DNA of 64,000 bases from Pseudomonadales bacterium. GTDB lineage: Bacteria > Pseudomonadota > Gammaproteobacteria > Pseudomonadales > Azotimanducaceae. Position numbers and translations under genes: made by a program. The notes under the pieces are model-generated. The model was not told the origin of the DNA. It saw only the letters and a list, made by a program, of their open reading frames with translations, and made no database searches. Location: assembly GCA_028281005.1 (NCBI GenBank), contig JANQKS010000018.1, positions 1 through 64,000 of the forward strand, read 5' to 3'. Positions 8,825-17,481 of the stretch are shown one piece after another (position 1 is the first letter of the stretch; each line of letters begins with the position of its first letter).

Positions 8825-10731
8825 GTTTGTAAAGGCGCGGCCTTTGCACCGCGCCACGCGAGCAACAAACCAGCGGCAACACCGACCAGACCACCAATTA
8901 GATGGACGCTATTCTGCGGCCCGCTGGACCAAGCGAGGCTCAGGTCCGGCAGGCCAATGGCCAGGCCGCCGAAGCCAAGTAACATACGCGCAGGCAGACT
9001 GTGCAAGGCACCAAACCCAGGCAAATAGGCTTGCAAAGCACCGGCGATAAACCAAATACCCACCACTGCCTCGAGCATCGCTACCACAGTTGCACCCGGC
9101 TCACCGGCCAAAATAAAACTCGGGTCAAGCACAAAAATGAATGGAATGATGTAAATCACACTCCCCATACGCATCGCCGCAAAACCAGTTTGCAGGGGGC
9201 TGGCCCCGGCAATAGACGCTGCTGCATAGGCGCCTAGCGCTACCGGCGGTGTGATGTACGACAACATCGCCCAATACAGGATAAACAAATGTGCGGACAA
9301 CGGCGCCAATGCCTGGCCAACCAGAGCAGGCGCAAGCACCACGGCCAGGAATATGTAGGCTGCGGTCACAGTCATGCCAATTCCGAGCACAAAGCTGGTC
9401 AGCGCTCCCATTAGTAACAACAATCCTAGCTGATCACCCGCTAAGCTCAGCAGATCATTCACTAACGTGCCGCTTAAGCCGGTCAAGGACAATGCCCCCA
9501 CAATCAACCCAACACCCGCAAGGATGACCACCAACTCGATCAGCAGGTTACCCGTGGCGGCCAGCAGTTTGACCAATCCAGCCCAATCCAAACGGTGACT
9601 GGCGGACAGCTGATTCACCACCAACAGCGCCGCCGTTGCGTAGTACGGCGCCAGCGCTTCCCGTTTGAGAAACAGCAGCAGAAAAATCAGCAGTCCAAAG
9701 GCACCCAGATAAAACCAACCTTGTGCCAAAGTTGTTCTGATAGAGGGTAATTCGCTGGGCTGCAGGCCGCTCAATTGCTCTTTCCCGGCGTAGGCGTCAA
9801 TTTGTAGGTAGAGGCTGAAAAAATACAGCAGTGCGGGGAGCGCAGCGGCCACCGCCACCTCCACATAAGGAACTTCCAACAAAGTTGCCATGATAAAGGC
9901 GGTAGATCCCATGATTGGCGGTAACAGCACGCCGCCGGTGGACGCGCAGGCCTCTACCCCACCCGCCACCGGCCCGCGCATCCCTGCGTTACGCATGGCA
10001 GGGATGGTCATCTGCCCGGTGGTCAGAACATTGGTCACTACGCTGCCGCTCATGGAACCCATCAAACCGCTGGAGACGATGGCCACCTTGGCCGGACCAC
10101 CGCGTTGTTTGCCCAACAAGGCAAACGCCAGGTCCAGAAAAAACCGTCCGCCCCCGGTGTGCTGCAATACCACACCAAACACCACAAAGCCGATCACCAG
10201 ATTGGCAAACGCCTGGAACGGCAATCCAAACATGCTTTCAATCGACAAGGCGTGGTACGCCGCCGTGTCCTGCCAGCCGGCCGGCAGACCATTTAACGGC
10301 CCTGGCATGTATTCCGTCACCAGCGGCAACAGCGAAAACAGGCCAGCAATGATACACAGGGGCCATCCACCCGCGCGGCGCAGGGCTTCCAACACAATCA
10401 CCCACAACAAAACAGCGGCATATGCCACGTTCAGCGGCGCGGCAAACTCCCAGGCTTCATCCAGCGCCTGTTCGGCGCTGACAAAAAAGCCCACCAGTAA
10501 CGCCAACGCCAACACAGCCAATGGCCAATCGATCCATACTCGTGTGGGATAGACCAAAAACGCTGCGGGCAACAACAACGCAAACAAACCATAAAAGTAC
10601 TGGGAATCGAGCCGCACGATACTGCCCAACCATTGCTGGTCACCAAATAGACGTAAGGTGTCCATGGCGAGCGCGAGCGCCAAAACTGCAAGCACCGCAA
10701 CCACCCCGCGGCTGACCGTGTCGTTGCGCAA
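8821..10731 (-). CDS. TRAP transporter fused permease (DctQM-type, 4TM/12TM)
   Basis: A 636-aa inner-membrane protein joining the small TRAP membrane subunit (about four N-terminal helices) to the large 12-helix DctM-like subunit. Typical DctM segments appear: GSMSGSVVTNVLTTGQMTIP, GGVLLPPIMGSTAFIMA, and GIGMTVTAAYIFLAVVLAPAL near the second repeat. Such fused permeases pair with TAXI-type binding proteins, and one is encoded 3 bp upstream. The system uses an ion gradient rather than ATP. The substrate cannot be predicted; dicarboxylates, glutamate and other organic acids are known cases. Confidence 0.92.
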   Translation of the reverse strand: MRNDTVSRGVVAVLAVLALALAMDTLRLFGDQQWLGSIVRLDSQYFYGLFALLLPAAFLVYPTRVWIDWPLAVLALALLVGFFVSAEQALDEAWEFAAPLNVAYAAVLLWVIVLEALRRAGGWPLCIIAGLFSLLPLVTEYMPGPLNGLPAGWQDTAAYHALSIESMFGLPFQAFANLVIGFVVFGVVLQHTGGGRFFLDLAFALLGKQRGGPAKVAIVSSGLMGSMSGSVVTNVLTTGQMTIPAMRNAGMRGPVAGGVEACASTGGVLLPPIMGSTAFIMATLLEVPYVEVAVAAALPALLYFFSLYLQIDAYAGKEQLSGLQPSELPSIRTTLAQGWFYLGAFGLLIFLLLFLKREALAPYYATAALLVVNQLSASHRLDWAGLVKLLAATGNLLIELVVILAGVGLIVGALSLTGLSGTLVNDLLSLAGDQLGLLLLMGALTSFVLGIGMTVTAAYIFLAVVLAPALVGQALAPLSAHLFILYWAMLSYITPPVALGAYAAASIAGASPLQTGFAAMRMGSVIYIIPFIFVLDPSFILAGEPGATVVAMLEAVVGIWFIAGALQAYLPGFGALHSLPARMLLGFGGLAIGLPDLSLAWSSGPQNSVHLIGGLVGVAAGLLLAWRGAKAAPLQT

Positions 10732-10734
10732 TAG

Positions 10735-11910
10735 CTAACCCGCGCTAGGGGTAATCCAGATCGGGTCGAAGCCTGCTGCGGTCAGCGCGGCGGCCCGGGC
10801 GGCATACCAGCGCTGCACAAAATCATCCGCTTCCTGCGGCGCGGCCACATGCGCTTGCCACGCGTCAGCCAATACCTGTTGGCGCTGCAGCAAACGTTGA
10901 TTATGGGCTTCATCGGCTTCACTCCAGGCGCCAATGGAGGCGAGATAGGCGACCGAACCGGCGTGATATGGTACTGACCACTGCTTGATCTGACGCTCAA
11001 GCGCCCACCCTATGGCGCCGGGATCGGCGTCCTTGTAGTCGTCATAGCGTTGATGGATCACCTGAGCCAGATCACCCACCTCGTCCGCATCCTGTTGCGC
11101 TAAGGTGATCAACAGCGGGTAGGGGTAAGTGGCGCCTTCGTGCGGATTGTCCGCTGAGATACCCGCACCGCGGGTGGCGACGTGGGGACTGAAAAACGGC
11201 ACCACTTTGGCCATGGCCGACCAACATTGTTCATCATCGTGGGGTGCGGGAGGCCAATGTATACCCCGCGGTGAGGCTTCCAATTTGCGGGTAGGTCCAG
11301 ACACCGTAGTGGCGTAGGCAGCGTCCACCTGGCCGTTCACAACGCCGGTCCACATGGCGTTATAACCGGGAAAGTCGACCCGCTCGACGTCATCCCAAGT
11401 GAGCCCACCGCAGGCAAGAAACGCCTCGGTGGGTACATTGATGGCAGGCGCGCCACGTACGTAGGGCACGCGTTTACCACGCAGGTCTGCATAAGTTTTT
11501 ACACCACTGTCCGCCGCCACGCCCAAAGCCTGGTTACTGTCGCCATAAGACATCATCACAATGCGCAGCGGCAACGGTCCCCAATTGGCATTGGCAAACT
11601 GAAACACGCCTTCCTGGGCAAAGTAAGTGGCCACCCCATTGGCAGAATACTGTACCCGTCCGCGCACCAGCGGCATCAGTCTGGAGACATCGTTTTTGCC
11701 CGGCACCACGCGCAAGTTGACCCCGTAGTGGTCTTTCAGCACTTTGCCGATGGCCACCGCTTGATTGTAGCCAGTAGTGCCGAGGTTATAGGCGCTCCAA
11801 GCCATGGTACGGGGAAAACTGGGTGCATCCGCGGTAGCCGTTGCAGCGGTGGCAGAAAACGCCAACAGCAAACAACTGCGCATCGCTTGTTGAATCAAGT
11901 GGGTAATCAA
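10735..11910 (-). CDS. TAXI-family TRAP transporter solute-binding protein
   Basis: Periplasmic substrate-binding protein of the TAXI (TRAP-associated extracytoplasmic immunogenic) family, 391 aa. An N-terminal signal peptide ends near residue 28 (a run of LLLAFSATAATATADA). The mature part has the type-II binding-protein fold pattern, with segments such as GVKTYADLRGKRVPYVRGAP and WTGVVNGQVDAAYATT. It is the promoter-proximal gene of a two-gene transport operon with the fused permease 3 bp downstream. It diverges from the carboxylesterase gene, which could act on the imported or exported compound, but that is only inference. Confidence 0.9.
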   Translation of the reverse strand: MITHLIQQAMRSCLLLAFSATAATATADAPSFPRTMAWSAYNLGTTGYNQAVAIGKVLKDHYGVNLRVVPGKNDVSRLMPLVRGRVQYSANGVATYFAQEGVFQFANANWGPLPLRIVMMSYGDSNQALGVAADSGVKTYADLRGKRVPYVRGAPAINVPTEAFLACGGLTWDDVERVDFPGYNAMWTGVVNGQVDAAYATTVSGPTRKLEASPRGIHWPPAPHDDEQCWSAMAKVVPFFSPHVATRGAGISADNPHEGATYPYPLLITLAQQDADEVGDLAQVIHQRYDDYKDADPGAIGWALERQIKQWSVPYHAGSVAYLASIGAWSEADEAHNQRLLQRQQVLADAWQAHVAAPQEADDFVQRWYAARAAALTAAGFDPIWITPSAG

Positions 11911-12006
11911 GCATCACCTCGCTATCGAGGCCCGCAATGTAGGTGCTTGGACAGTCTAGGTCAAACCTCCATAATGCCCGCCAGCCAATGCAAACGGGGG
12001 AGCAGA

Positions 12007-13488
12007 ATGATGTTAGAGCGCATCACGGTCGAGACAACTTGCGGGCCGGTCACCGGACGCCGCAAAGAAGATACCTACCTGTTTGCCGGTATACCTTATG
12101 CCGCCCCGCCGGTGGAAGCGCTGCGGTTCATGCCGCCGGTAGCTCCGGAGCCTTGGCGTGAACCTTACGCGGCGCTTAAGTTTGGCCCGGCAGCGCCACA
12201 GACACCCAGTGGCGGTCTCACAGACAGCGCCAACGTGCGTTGGCGCGAAGATTGCCTGTCGCTCAACCTCTCCACACCGGCGTGTGATGACGGCCAACGC
12301 GCCGTTCTCGTGTGGATACACGGGGGCGGATATCGCACTGGACAAGGTTCTATCCCCTGGTACAACGGCGCCCGCTTCAGTCGCCAAGGTGACATCGTGG
12401 TGGTTTCCATCAATTACCGCTTGGGCGCCTTGGGTTTTACCGATCTTGCGCACCTGGGTGCAGACTATGCGCTCTCCGGGGTGTGCGGCACGCTAGACCA
12501 AATTGCCGCCCTGGGATGGGTCAGAGACAACATAGCCGCGTTCGGCGGTAATCCGGGCCGTGTGACCATTGCCGGTGAATCCGCCGGCGGCTTCAGCGTC
12601 GCCACGCTGTTGGGTTGCCACCAAGCCCAGGGGCTTTTTCACCGCGCCATTCCGCAAAGCGGAGCGGCCCACCACACGTTGCCGAAAGCAGCCGCGGAAA
12701 CCGTTACCGAACGGTTCTTGTCAGAGCTTGGCGTGAACGATGTGGTGGGGTTGCAGAGTGTTGCGGCGGAGGACGTGTTGCGCGCCCAAGGTGCGACCAT
12801 CGGGCACTTTGAAGGTGCGGCTGCCGCGCAGAACAAGCTAGGGGTAGCGGTCGCGCCGTTTTACCCCTCCCATGGCAATGCGCTGTTGCCTGAATCGCCG
12901 TTTGAGGCCATCAGCCAAGGCTGCGGCAGCGACGTGGCAGTGTTGACCGGTACCAACACCGATGAAACCACGCTGTGGGGATACGGCAATGTGGACGAAG
13001 AAAAATTTGAGCGTATCGCCACAGGCTTGGGTGCCCATGCGGTGCTCAACACCTATCGTCAACAGCGCCCGCACGCCAGCCTGGAAGAATTGTTGATCGC
13101 GGTCACGACCGACCACATGTTTCGCATCCCTGCCATCCGCTTGGCAGAAGCACGCGCCGGCCATACCAATGACACGTGGATGTACTTGTTTAACTGGGCA
13201 TCGAGAGCTTTTGACGGCCGGCTTAAAGCCACCCACGCGTTAGAGATTCCGTTTGCCTTTGACAACCTCGATCGCGCCGGCGTAGACATTTTTATTGGCC
13301 CGGGAGAAAAACCACAGCACGTGGCGGATACCATGCATCGCGCATGGACTGCCTTTATCAACGACGGTGATCCCGGCTGGGCACGCTACCGCTTGGAGGA
13401 ACGCACCACTATGGTGTTTGATGAGCAATCCGCCACCACCACCGACCCAGCGGCCGCCGAGCGCCTGGCTTGGGAGGGTTTGCGCTGA
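12007..13488 (+). CDS. type-B carboxylesterase (alpha/beta hydrolase)
   Basis: A 493-aa serine esterase of the carboxylesterase type-B/cholinesterase family. Signatures: EDCLSLNL, the oxyanion-hole segment VLVWIHGGGYRTGQGS, and the nucleophile elbow GESAGG with Ser192. No signal peptide is visible, so it is probably cytoplasmic. I start at ATG 12007, which follows a strong GGGGGAG ribosome-binding site; an upstream in-frame extension to 11728 runs antisense over the TAXI gene and lacks conservation. The next gene (MFS) starts inside its 3' end, suggesting coupled expression. Confidence 0.88.
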   Translation: MMLERITVETTCGPVTGRRKEDTYLFAGIPYAAPPVEALRFMPPVAPEPWREPYAALKFGPAAPQTPSGGLTDSANVRWREDCLSLNLSTPACDDGQRAVLVWIHGGGYRTGQGSIPWYNGARFSRQGDIVVVSINYRLGALGFTDLAHLGADYALSGVCGTLDQIAALGWVRDNIAAFGGNPGRVTIAGESAGGFSVATLLGCHQAQGLFHRAIPQSGAAHHTLPKAAAETVTERFLSELGVNDVVGLQSVAAEDVLRAQGATIGHFEGAAAAQNKLGVAVAPFYPSHGNALLPESPFEAISQGCGSDVAVLTGTNTDETTLWGYGNVDEEKFERIATGLGAHAVLNTYRQQRPHASLEELLIAVTTDHMFRIPAIRLAEARAGHTNDTWMYLFNWASRAFDGRLKATHALEIPFAFDNLDRAGVDIFIGPGEKPQHVADTMHRAWTAFINDGDPGWARYRLEERTTMVFDEQSATTTDPAAAERLAWEGLR

Positions 13489-14741
13489 GTTCACCCAACC
13501 ATTCGAACAACCATTCACCCAGCCTTTCACCCGAACTTTCACCCAAAGGGGGCCTCAGCTGGTATCTCACCGGTACCGCTCTCTTTCTCATCCCCGGCGG
13601 CGTACAAGTGGTGTTGTACCCCTGGTTGGTGGCCATTTATTTACACGAATCACCGACCCGGGTGGGATTGGCGCAAATGGCAGCGCAACTCCCCATGTTG
13701 CTGTTCATCTTGTGGGGCGGCTGGCTAGGCGACCGGGTCGACCAGCGTCGTCTGCTGATTCGCCTCAACGCCGCCATGGCCATTCCACCACTGGTGGTAG
13801 CGTACTTGTTCTATTTAGACACCTTTACTTACACAGTGCTCATCTGTTGGGCTCTGATCGGCGGGACCTTCGCTGCGTTTGTGCAGCCTGCCCGGGATGC
13901 GTTGCTGAACCGCGTGGCCGGTGCGGACATACAGCGCGTGGTAACGCTGGCCGTGGGTGTACAATTTGGCGTGCAGATCATCGGTTTTGGTCTGGGCTCC
14001 AGCGCGGATCTGGTGGGTCCGCCGGTCTTACTGGTGTGTATGGCGCTGTTTATGTTGGCGGCGTCGTTTGCCACCCGGCGTATCCCGGTTCTCCCCGCGC
14101 CACCCGAGACACCCCGCCAACCTCCCCTGCAAGCCATTGCCGAAGGTATCCAATTAGCCTGGCAGAGCCATGCCATCCGCCCCGCGATTGTGCAAACGTT
14201 CTCCGTAGGAATCTTCTTCGCCGGCGCCTACATGGTGTTGTTGCCCCTGATGGCGCGGGATCTGTACGGCGGAGGTTCCGCCCACATTGCCGGTGCATTT
14301 GCAGCCAACATGCTGGGCACGGTGCTGGTGACTTTTGCGCTCAGACGTTTCGGTCGTATTGCGCGGCCTGGGCGGGCTTTGCTCATTGGCGCCATCGTCA
14401 GTTCCAGCGTGTTGTTTATCCTGTTTTTTGATCTGCCAGTATGGGCATTTTACGGGGTGATTTTTCTGTGGGGCTGCTGCGGCGGCATCAGCATGACCAT
14501 GTCTCGCACCATCGTCCAAGAGGCAGCCATAGAAACCCACCGCGCCCGCGTCATGTCGGTATACTCGCTTGGCATGATGGGCGGCATGCCCATCGGCAGC
14601 TTTACCCTGGGTTTGGTCACCGAATGGGTCGGCGTGCGCAACGCTGTGCTTGTTCCGGTCCTGGGCATGTTGATCATCTTAATTTACTTACGCTTGCGTA
14701 CACGCTTATGGTACGTGCAAAGTTCGCTGCAGCCCGCATAA
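13470..14741 (+). CDS. MFS transporter
   Basis: A 423-aa major facilitator superfamily protein with about 12 hydrophobic segments and a typical MFS A-loop, WLGDRVDQRRLL, after the second helix. It resembles the enterobactin/macrolide exporter-like branch. The only start before helix 1 is TTG 13470, which overlaps the esterase by 19 bp and lacks a convincing ribosome-binding site. The cytoplasmic N-tail is encoded by a 12-bp tandem repeat and reads as Ser/Pro-rich tetrapeptides. The substrate is unknown. Confidence 0.85.
   Translation: MGGFALSSPNHSNNHSPSLSPELSPKGGLSWYLTGTALFLIPGGVQVVLYPWLVAIYLHESPTRVGLAQMAAQLPMLLFILWGGWLGDRVDQRRLLIRLNAAMAIPPLVVAYLFYLDTFTYTVLICWALIGGTFAAFVQPARDALLNRVAGADIQRVVTLAVGVQFGVQIIGFGLGSSADLVGPPVLLVCMALFMLAASFATRRIPVLPAPPETPRQPPLQAIAEGIQLAWQSHAIRPAIVQTFSVGIFFAGAYMVLLPLMARDLYGGGSAHIAGAFAANMLGTVLVTFALRRFGRIARPGRALLIGAIVSSSVLFILFFDLPVWAFYGVIFLWGCCGGISMTMSRTIVQEAAIETHRARVMSVYSLGMMGGMPIGSFTLGLVTEWVGVRNAVLVPVLGMLIILIYLRLRTRLWYVQSSLQPA
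13490..13549 (+). repeat. 12-bp minisatellite, five units
   Basis: Five successive 12-base units begin TTCACCCAACCA, TTCGAACAACCA, TTCACCCAGCCT, TTCACCCGAACT and TTCACCCAAAGG. The repeat begins just after the esterase stop codon and lies inside the MFS N-terminus, where each unit adds four residues. Because 12 is a multiple of 3, copy-number change would not shift the frame. Confidence 0.8.
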
Positions 14742-14763
14742 GTGATGTTTTGGGAGAGTTTGG

Positions 14764-15261
14764 TTGAAAATATTAACCCTTTGTTTGGCCACCTTGTTAA
14801 CCACGGCGCTGCTTACCGGCTGCGCGGAACCACCGCCGCCCGCGGCAGAGCCAGCCCCGTCTAACCAGGAAATGCCTCCGGGTTTCTTGGACGAACCACC
14901 GGCGCCACCGACGTCCTCGACCCAGGTGCTGTCCGGCGGTACGTTGGTGACTGATGGCATCATCGAAGACAGCGTAGTGGTATTGAATGACGGCAAGCTG
15001 GTGTCTTGGGGTAAGCGCGGTGAAGTCGAGATGCCTAACGATTCTGTGGGTTTTGACTTGCGCGGCAAGTGGATCACACCCGGCACATGGGAAGACGCCA
15101 CCACGGGTAATCTGCCTTTAAACGGCGCTTTGCAGCCGGGTGATGTAGCCAACTTTTTGATTTTGCGCGAGCCGCCCCCGTTTGATCAGCTAGAGGAGAG
15201 CGACCTGGGCGGTCGCGTCACCCAAGGTGAATTGGAACTGTTTGACTCGCCTGCCGACTAA
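14764..15261 (+). CDS. lipoprotein with barrel-less amidohydrolase composite domain
   Basis: A 165-aa predicted lipoprotein. The signal peptide ends in the lipobox LLTGC, with lipidated Cys near residue 20, followed by a Pro/Ala-rich linker. The rest resembles the two outer strands of metal-dependent amidohydrolases: QVLSGGTLVTDG...VVLNDGKLVSWG...DLRGKWITPG is the standard N-terminal beta-sandwich, and GALQPGDVANFLIL is the standard C-terminal return. The roughly 250-300 residues of catalytic TIM barrel, with the HxH metal motif, are missing between them without any frameshift. TTG start with a GGGAG site 7 bases upstream. It lies between the MFS gene and xseA. Likely a non-enzymatic envelope protein. 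Confidence 0.72.
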   Translation: MKILTLCLATLLTTALLTGCAEPPPPAAEPAPSNQEMPPGFLDEPPAPPTSSTQVLSGGTLVTDGIIEDSVVVLNDGKLVSWGKRGEVEMPNDSVGFDLRGKWITPGTWEDATTGNLPLNGALQPGDVANFLILREPPPFDQLEESDLGGRVTQGELELFDSPAD

Positions 15262-15296
15262 TTAACGTGGCCACACAATCCAGGACTTCCAGGACC

Positions 15297-16646
15297 ATGC
15301 CCAGCAGCGACAAAACCGTGTTGTCGGTGTCCGAACTCAACCGCCAAGCGCGCGTCACGGTAGAGGAACACTTCAATCAAGTTTGGGTGATGGGTGAAAT
15401 GTCTAACTTTGCCCGTCCCCGCTCCGGCCACTGGTACTTCTCCCTCAAAGATGACAAAGCACAGGTACGCTGCGCAATGTTCGCCAATCGCAACCGGGCA
15501 GTGCAGATGCAGCCGGGAGATGGCCAACTGGTCATCGTACGCGGCCGGGTCAGCATTTACGAAGATCGCGGTGACTTTCAAATCATTGTCGATCACCTGG
15601 AACCTGCGGGTGAAGGTGCGCTGCGCCAAGCGTTTGATCAGTTGAAGGTGAAACTTGCCGCCCTCGGTTTGTTTGACACGGACCGCAAGCAGCCGCTGCC
15701 GACCCTACCGCGTCATGTGGCGGTGGTCACGTCGCCCACCGGTGCGGCGATCAAAGATGTACTGGCGGTATGGCGCCGTCGCTTTCCTGCCCTACGCATC
15801 ACCATCGTGCCGAGCCAAGTACAGGGTGAAGCGGCCGAAGGGCAACTGCTGCAGGCAATAGAACGCGCTGCCGATCTGCAGCCCGACGTGCTGCTGCTCA
15901 CCCGCGGCGGCGGCAGTTTGGAAGACCTATGGTCTTTTAATTTGGAAAGTGTGGCGCGTGCCCTGGCCGCGTGCCCTATCCCTACCGTATCTGCCGTGGG
16001 GCATGAAATTGACGTCACCATTTGTGACTTTGTAGCGGACGTGCGTGCACCAACCCCGTCCGCCGCAGCGGAGTTAATCACCCCAAGTGCTGCGGACCTG
16101 ATGCGCACATTTAGCCACTATCAACGCCAATTGCACCTACTGTGGCGCCAGCAACATGAGATGCTGGCACTCACCGTCGCCAATTTGCGGCTGCAATTGC
16201 CGAGCCCCGAACAAACCCTGGAACGTGCCAATCAACAGGTGGACGATGCCTACCAGCGTATGCTGCGCCACCTACAGCATCAGCTGCGCCAACAGCATAC
16301 ACGCCTGGATGGGCTCACTCGTCAGTTACACGCGTTGGGGCCGCAAGAGCAACTTAACGGTGCCAAAGCGGCACTACGCAGCATCGAAGGACGCCTGCAG
16401 TTTGCCTTCACCCGCGAGCTACAGGGTAAACAACAACAATTAGCCGGGTTAAGCCGCATGTTAAACAGTGTCAGCCCGTTACCGACCATGGCGCGCGGGT
16501 TTGCGGTGGTGAAAAATCAGCAAGGGCAAGTTGTAAGCGCCCTTGCTCAGCTTGGGCGCGGGGACACAACCACCACTTTTTTGCGCGACGGCGCCGTCAT
16601 CAGCGAAGTAAAGGATCTACAGGAAGATGTTTCGATTACCGACTAA
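15297..16646 (+). CDS. xseA: exodeoxyribonuclease VII large subunit
   Basis: XseA is the catalytic large subunit of exonuclease VII, which degrades single-stranded DNA from both ends; cytoplasmic. The protein is 449 aa from ATG 15297 (459 aa from a GTG at 15267), close to the 456 aa of E. coli. It has an N-terminal OB fold (LSVSELNRQARVTVEEHFNQVWVMGE-type opening), a catalytic core with SPTGAAIKDVL and LLTRGGGSLEDLWSFN, and long coiled-coil regions near residues 260-390. The gene is co-directional with the MFS and lipoprotein genes, and its end overlaps the M23 peptidase gene by 20 bp. The small subunit xseB is not in the window. Confidence 0.95.
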   Translation: MPSSDKTVLSVSELNRQARVTVEEHFNQVWVMGEMSNFARPRSGHWYFSLKDDKAQVRCAMFANRNRAVQMQPGDGQLVIVRGRVSIYEDRGDFQIIVDHLEPAGEGALRQAFDQLKVKLAALGLFDTDRKQPLPTLPRHVAVVTSPTGAAIKDVLAVWRRRFPALRITIVPSQVQGEAAEGQLLQAIERAADLQPDVLLLTRGGGSLEDLWSFNLESVARALAACPIPTVSAVGHEIDVTICDFVADVRAPTPSAAAELITPSAADLMRTFSHYQRQLHLLWRQQHEMLALTVANLRLQLPSPEQTLERANQQVDDAYQRMLRHLQHQLRQQHTRLDGLTRQLHALGPQEQLNGAKAALRSIEGRLQFAFTRELQGKQQQLAGLSRMLNSVSPLPTMARGFAVVKNQQGQVVSALAQLGRGDTTTTFLRDGAVISEVKDLQEDVSITD

Positions 16647-17481
16647 GTTAGCCGCGCTTTATCTGTTGGCGGCCCTCGGTTTGAACGCCGCCTTCACCCT
16701 GACCGTTTACGCTGCGGCTGTACCCGGCGGTGTCTACGTCTGGCAAGCCCCAGCGGACGCCGAGGATGTGACTTTTGACGGCGACCCCGTGCTGCGCCTC
16801 GGTGATACCGTTTTTGTTGGTTTACCCATCAGCATGCAACCGGGCGCGGCGCAGCTTGAATACCGTTTACACAACCACACCCAAACCCACGGTTTTGAGG
16901 TGGTTGCCAAAACCTATACCGAACAGCACCTCACCATCACCAACCAGGATATGGTGGACCCACCCCCGGAGACATTGAAGCGTATTCGCAGCGAGTTGGC
17001 CCGTCAGCGCAGCTTATACAACAGCTTCACGCCAACCGTGGACCTAAGCAGCGGCTTCAGTCTGCCTTTAGAGGGCACAACCACCAGCCTGTTTGGGCAT
17101 CGACGTTTCTTCAACGGCCAACCCCGCAGCCCGCACAGCGGCTTAGACATCGCCGCAGACGCCGGTACCCCCATCCTCGCCGCGGGCGACGGCACCGTCA
17201 CCCTTTCAGATGATTTGTACTTTAACGGCAAGACGCTGTTTATAGATCACGGCCAAGGGCTCGTCACCATGTACTGCCACATGTCCGAGTTGTTAGTGGC
17301 TGAAGGTGACGTCGTAGAACAAGGTCAGGAAATTGGCCTGGTGGGCTCTACCGGGCGCTCTACCGGCCCACACTTACATTGGTCGGTCAGCCTCAATGGC
17401 AACCGCGTCGACCCAACCACTTTTATGCAGTTACTTAACGCCGAGACTTCTTCTTCGCGCGATCTTTCCGGTGGCGAATAA
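16627..17481 (+). CDS. M23 family (LytM-type) metallopeptidase
   Basis: A 284-aa exported zinc endopeptidase of the lysostaphin/LytM type, probably acting on peptidoglycan cross-links in the periplasm. The signal peptide ends around YAAA near residue 30. The catalytic domain carries HSGLD near residue 170 and the HLH zinc motif near 248, both needed for activity. An AGGA site lies just before ATG 16627. The start overlaps xseA by 20 bp, and its last 47 bp overlap the 3' end of der on the other strand. Confidence 0.92.
   Translation: MFRLPTKLAALYLLAALGLNAAFTLTVYAAAVPGGVYVWQAPADAEDVTFDGDPVLRLGDTVFVGLPISMQPGAAQLEYRLHNHTQTHGFEVVAKTYTEQHLTITNQDMVDPPPETLKRIRSELARQRSLYNSFTPTVDLSSGFSLPLEGTTTSLFGHRRFFNGQPRSPHSGLDIAADAGTPILAAGDGTVTLSDDLYFNGKTLFIDHGQGLVTMYCHMSELLVAEGDVVEQGQEIGLVGSTGRSTGPHLHWSVSLNGNRVDPTTFMQLLNAETSSSRDLSGGE

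Noticed and set aside
9890-10552. Long plus-strand open frame of about 220 codons
   Set aside because: It is antisense to the TRAP permease gene, has no family motif and follows the codon-position bias of the gene on the other strand.
11728-12006. Longer N-terminus for the carboxylesterase
   Set aside because: The extension is antisense to the TAXI gene and unlike the family; ATG 12007 has a strong ribosome-binding site.
13295-14431. Open frame of 378 codons overlapping the esterase and MFS genes
   Set aside because: It is out of frame with two recognisable proteins, rich in Arg/His/Cys as expected of a shadow frame, and has no known motif.
16519-16547. Nine-bp inverted repeat AGCAAGGGC/GCCCTTGCT as a terminator
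   Set aside because: It lies within the xseA coding region, has no T-run, and an overlapping gene continues downstream.
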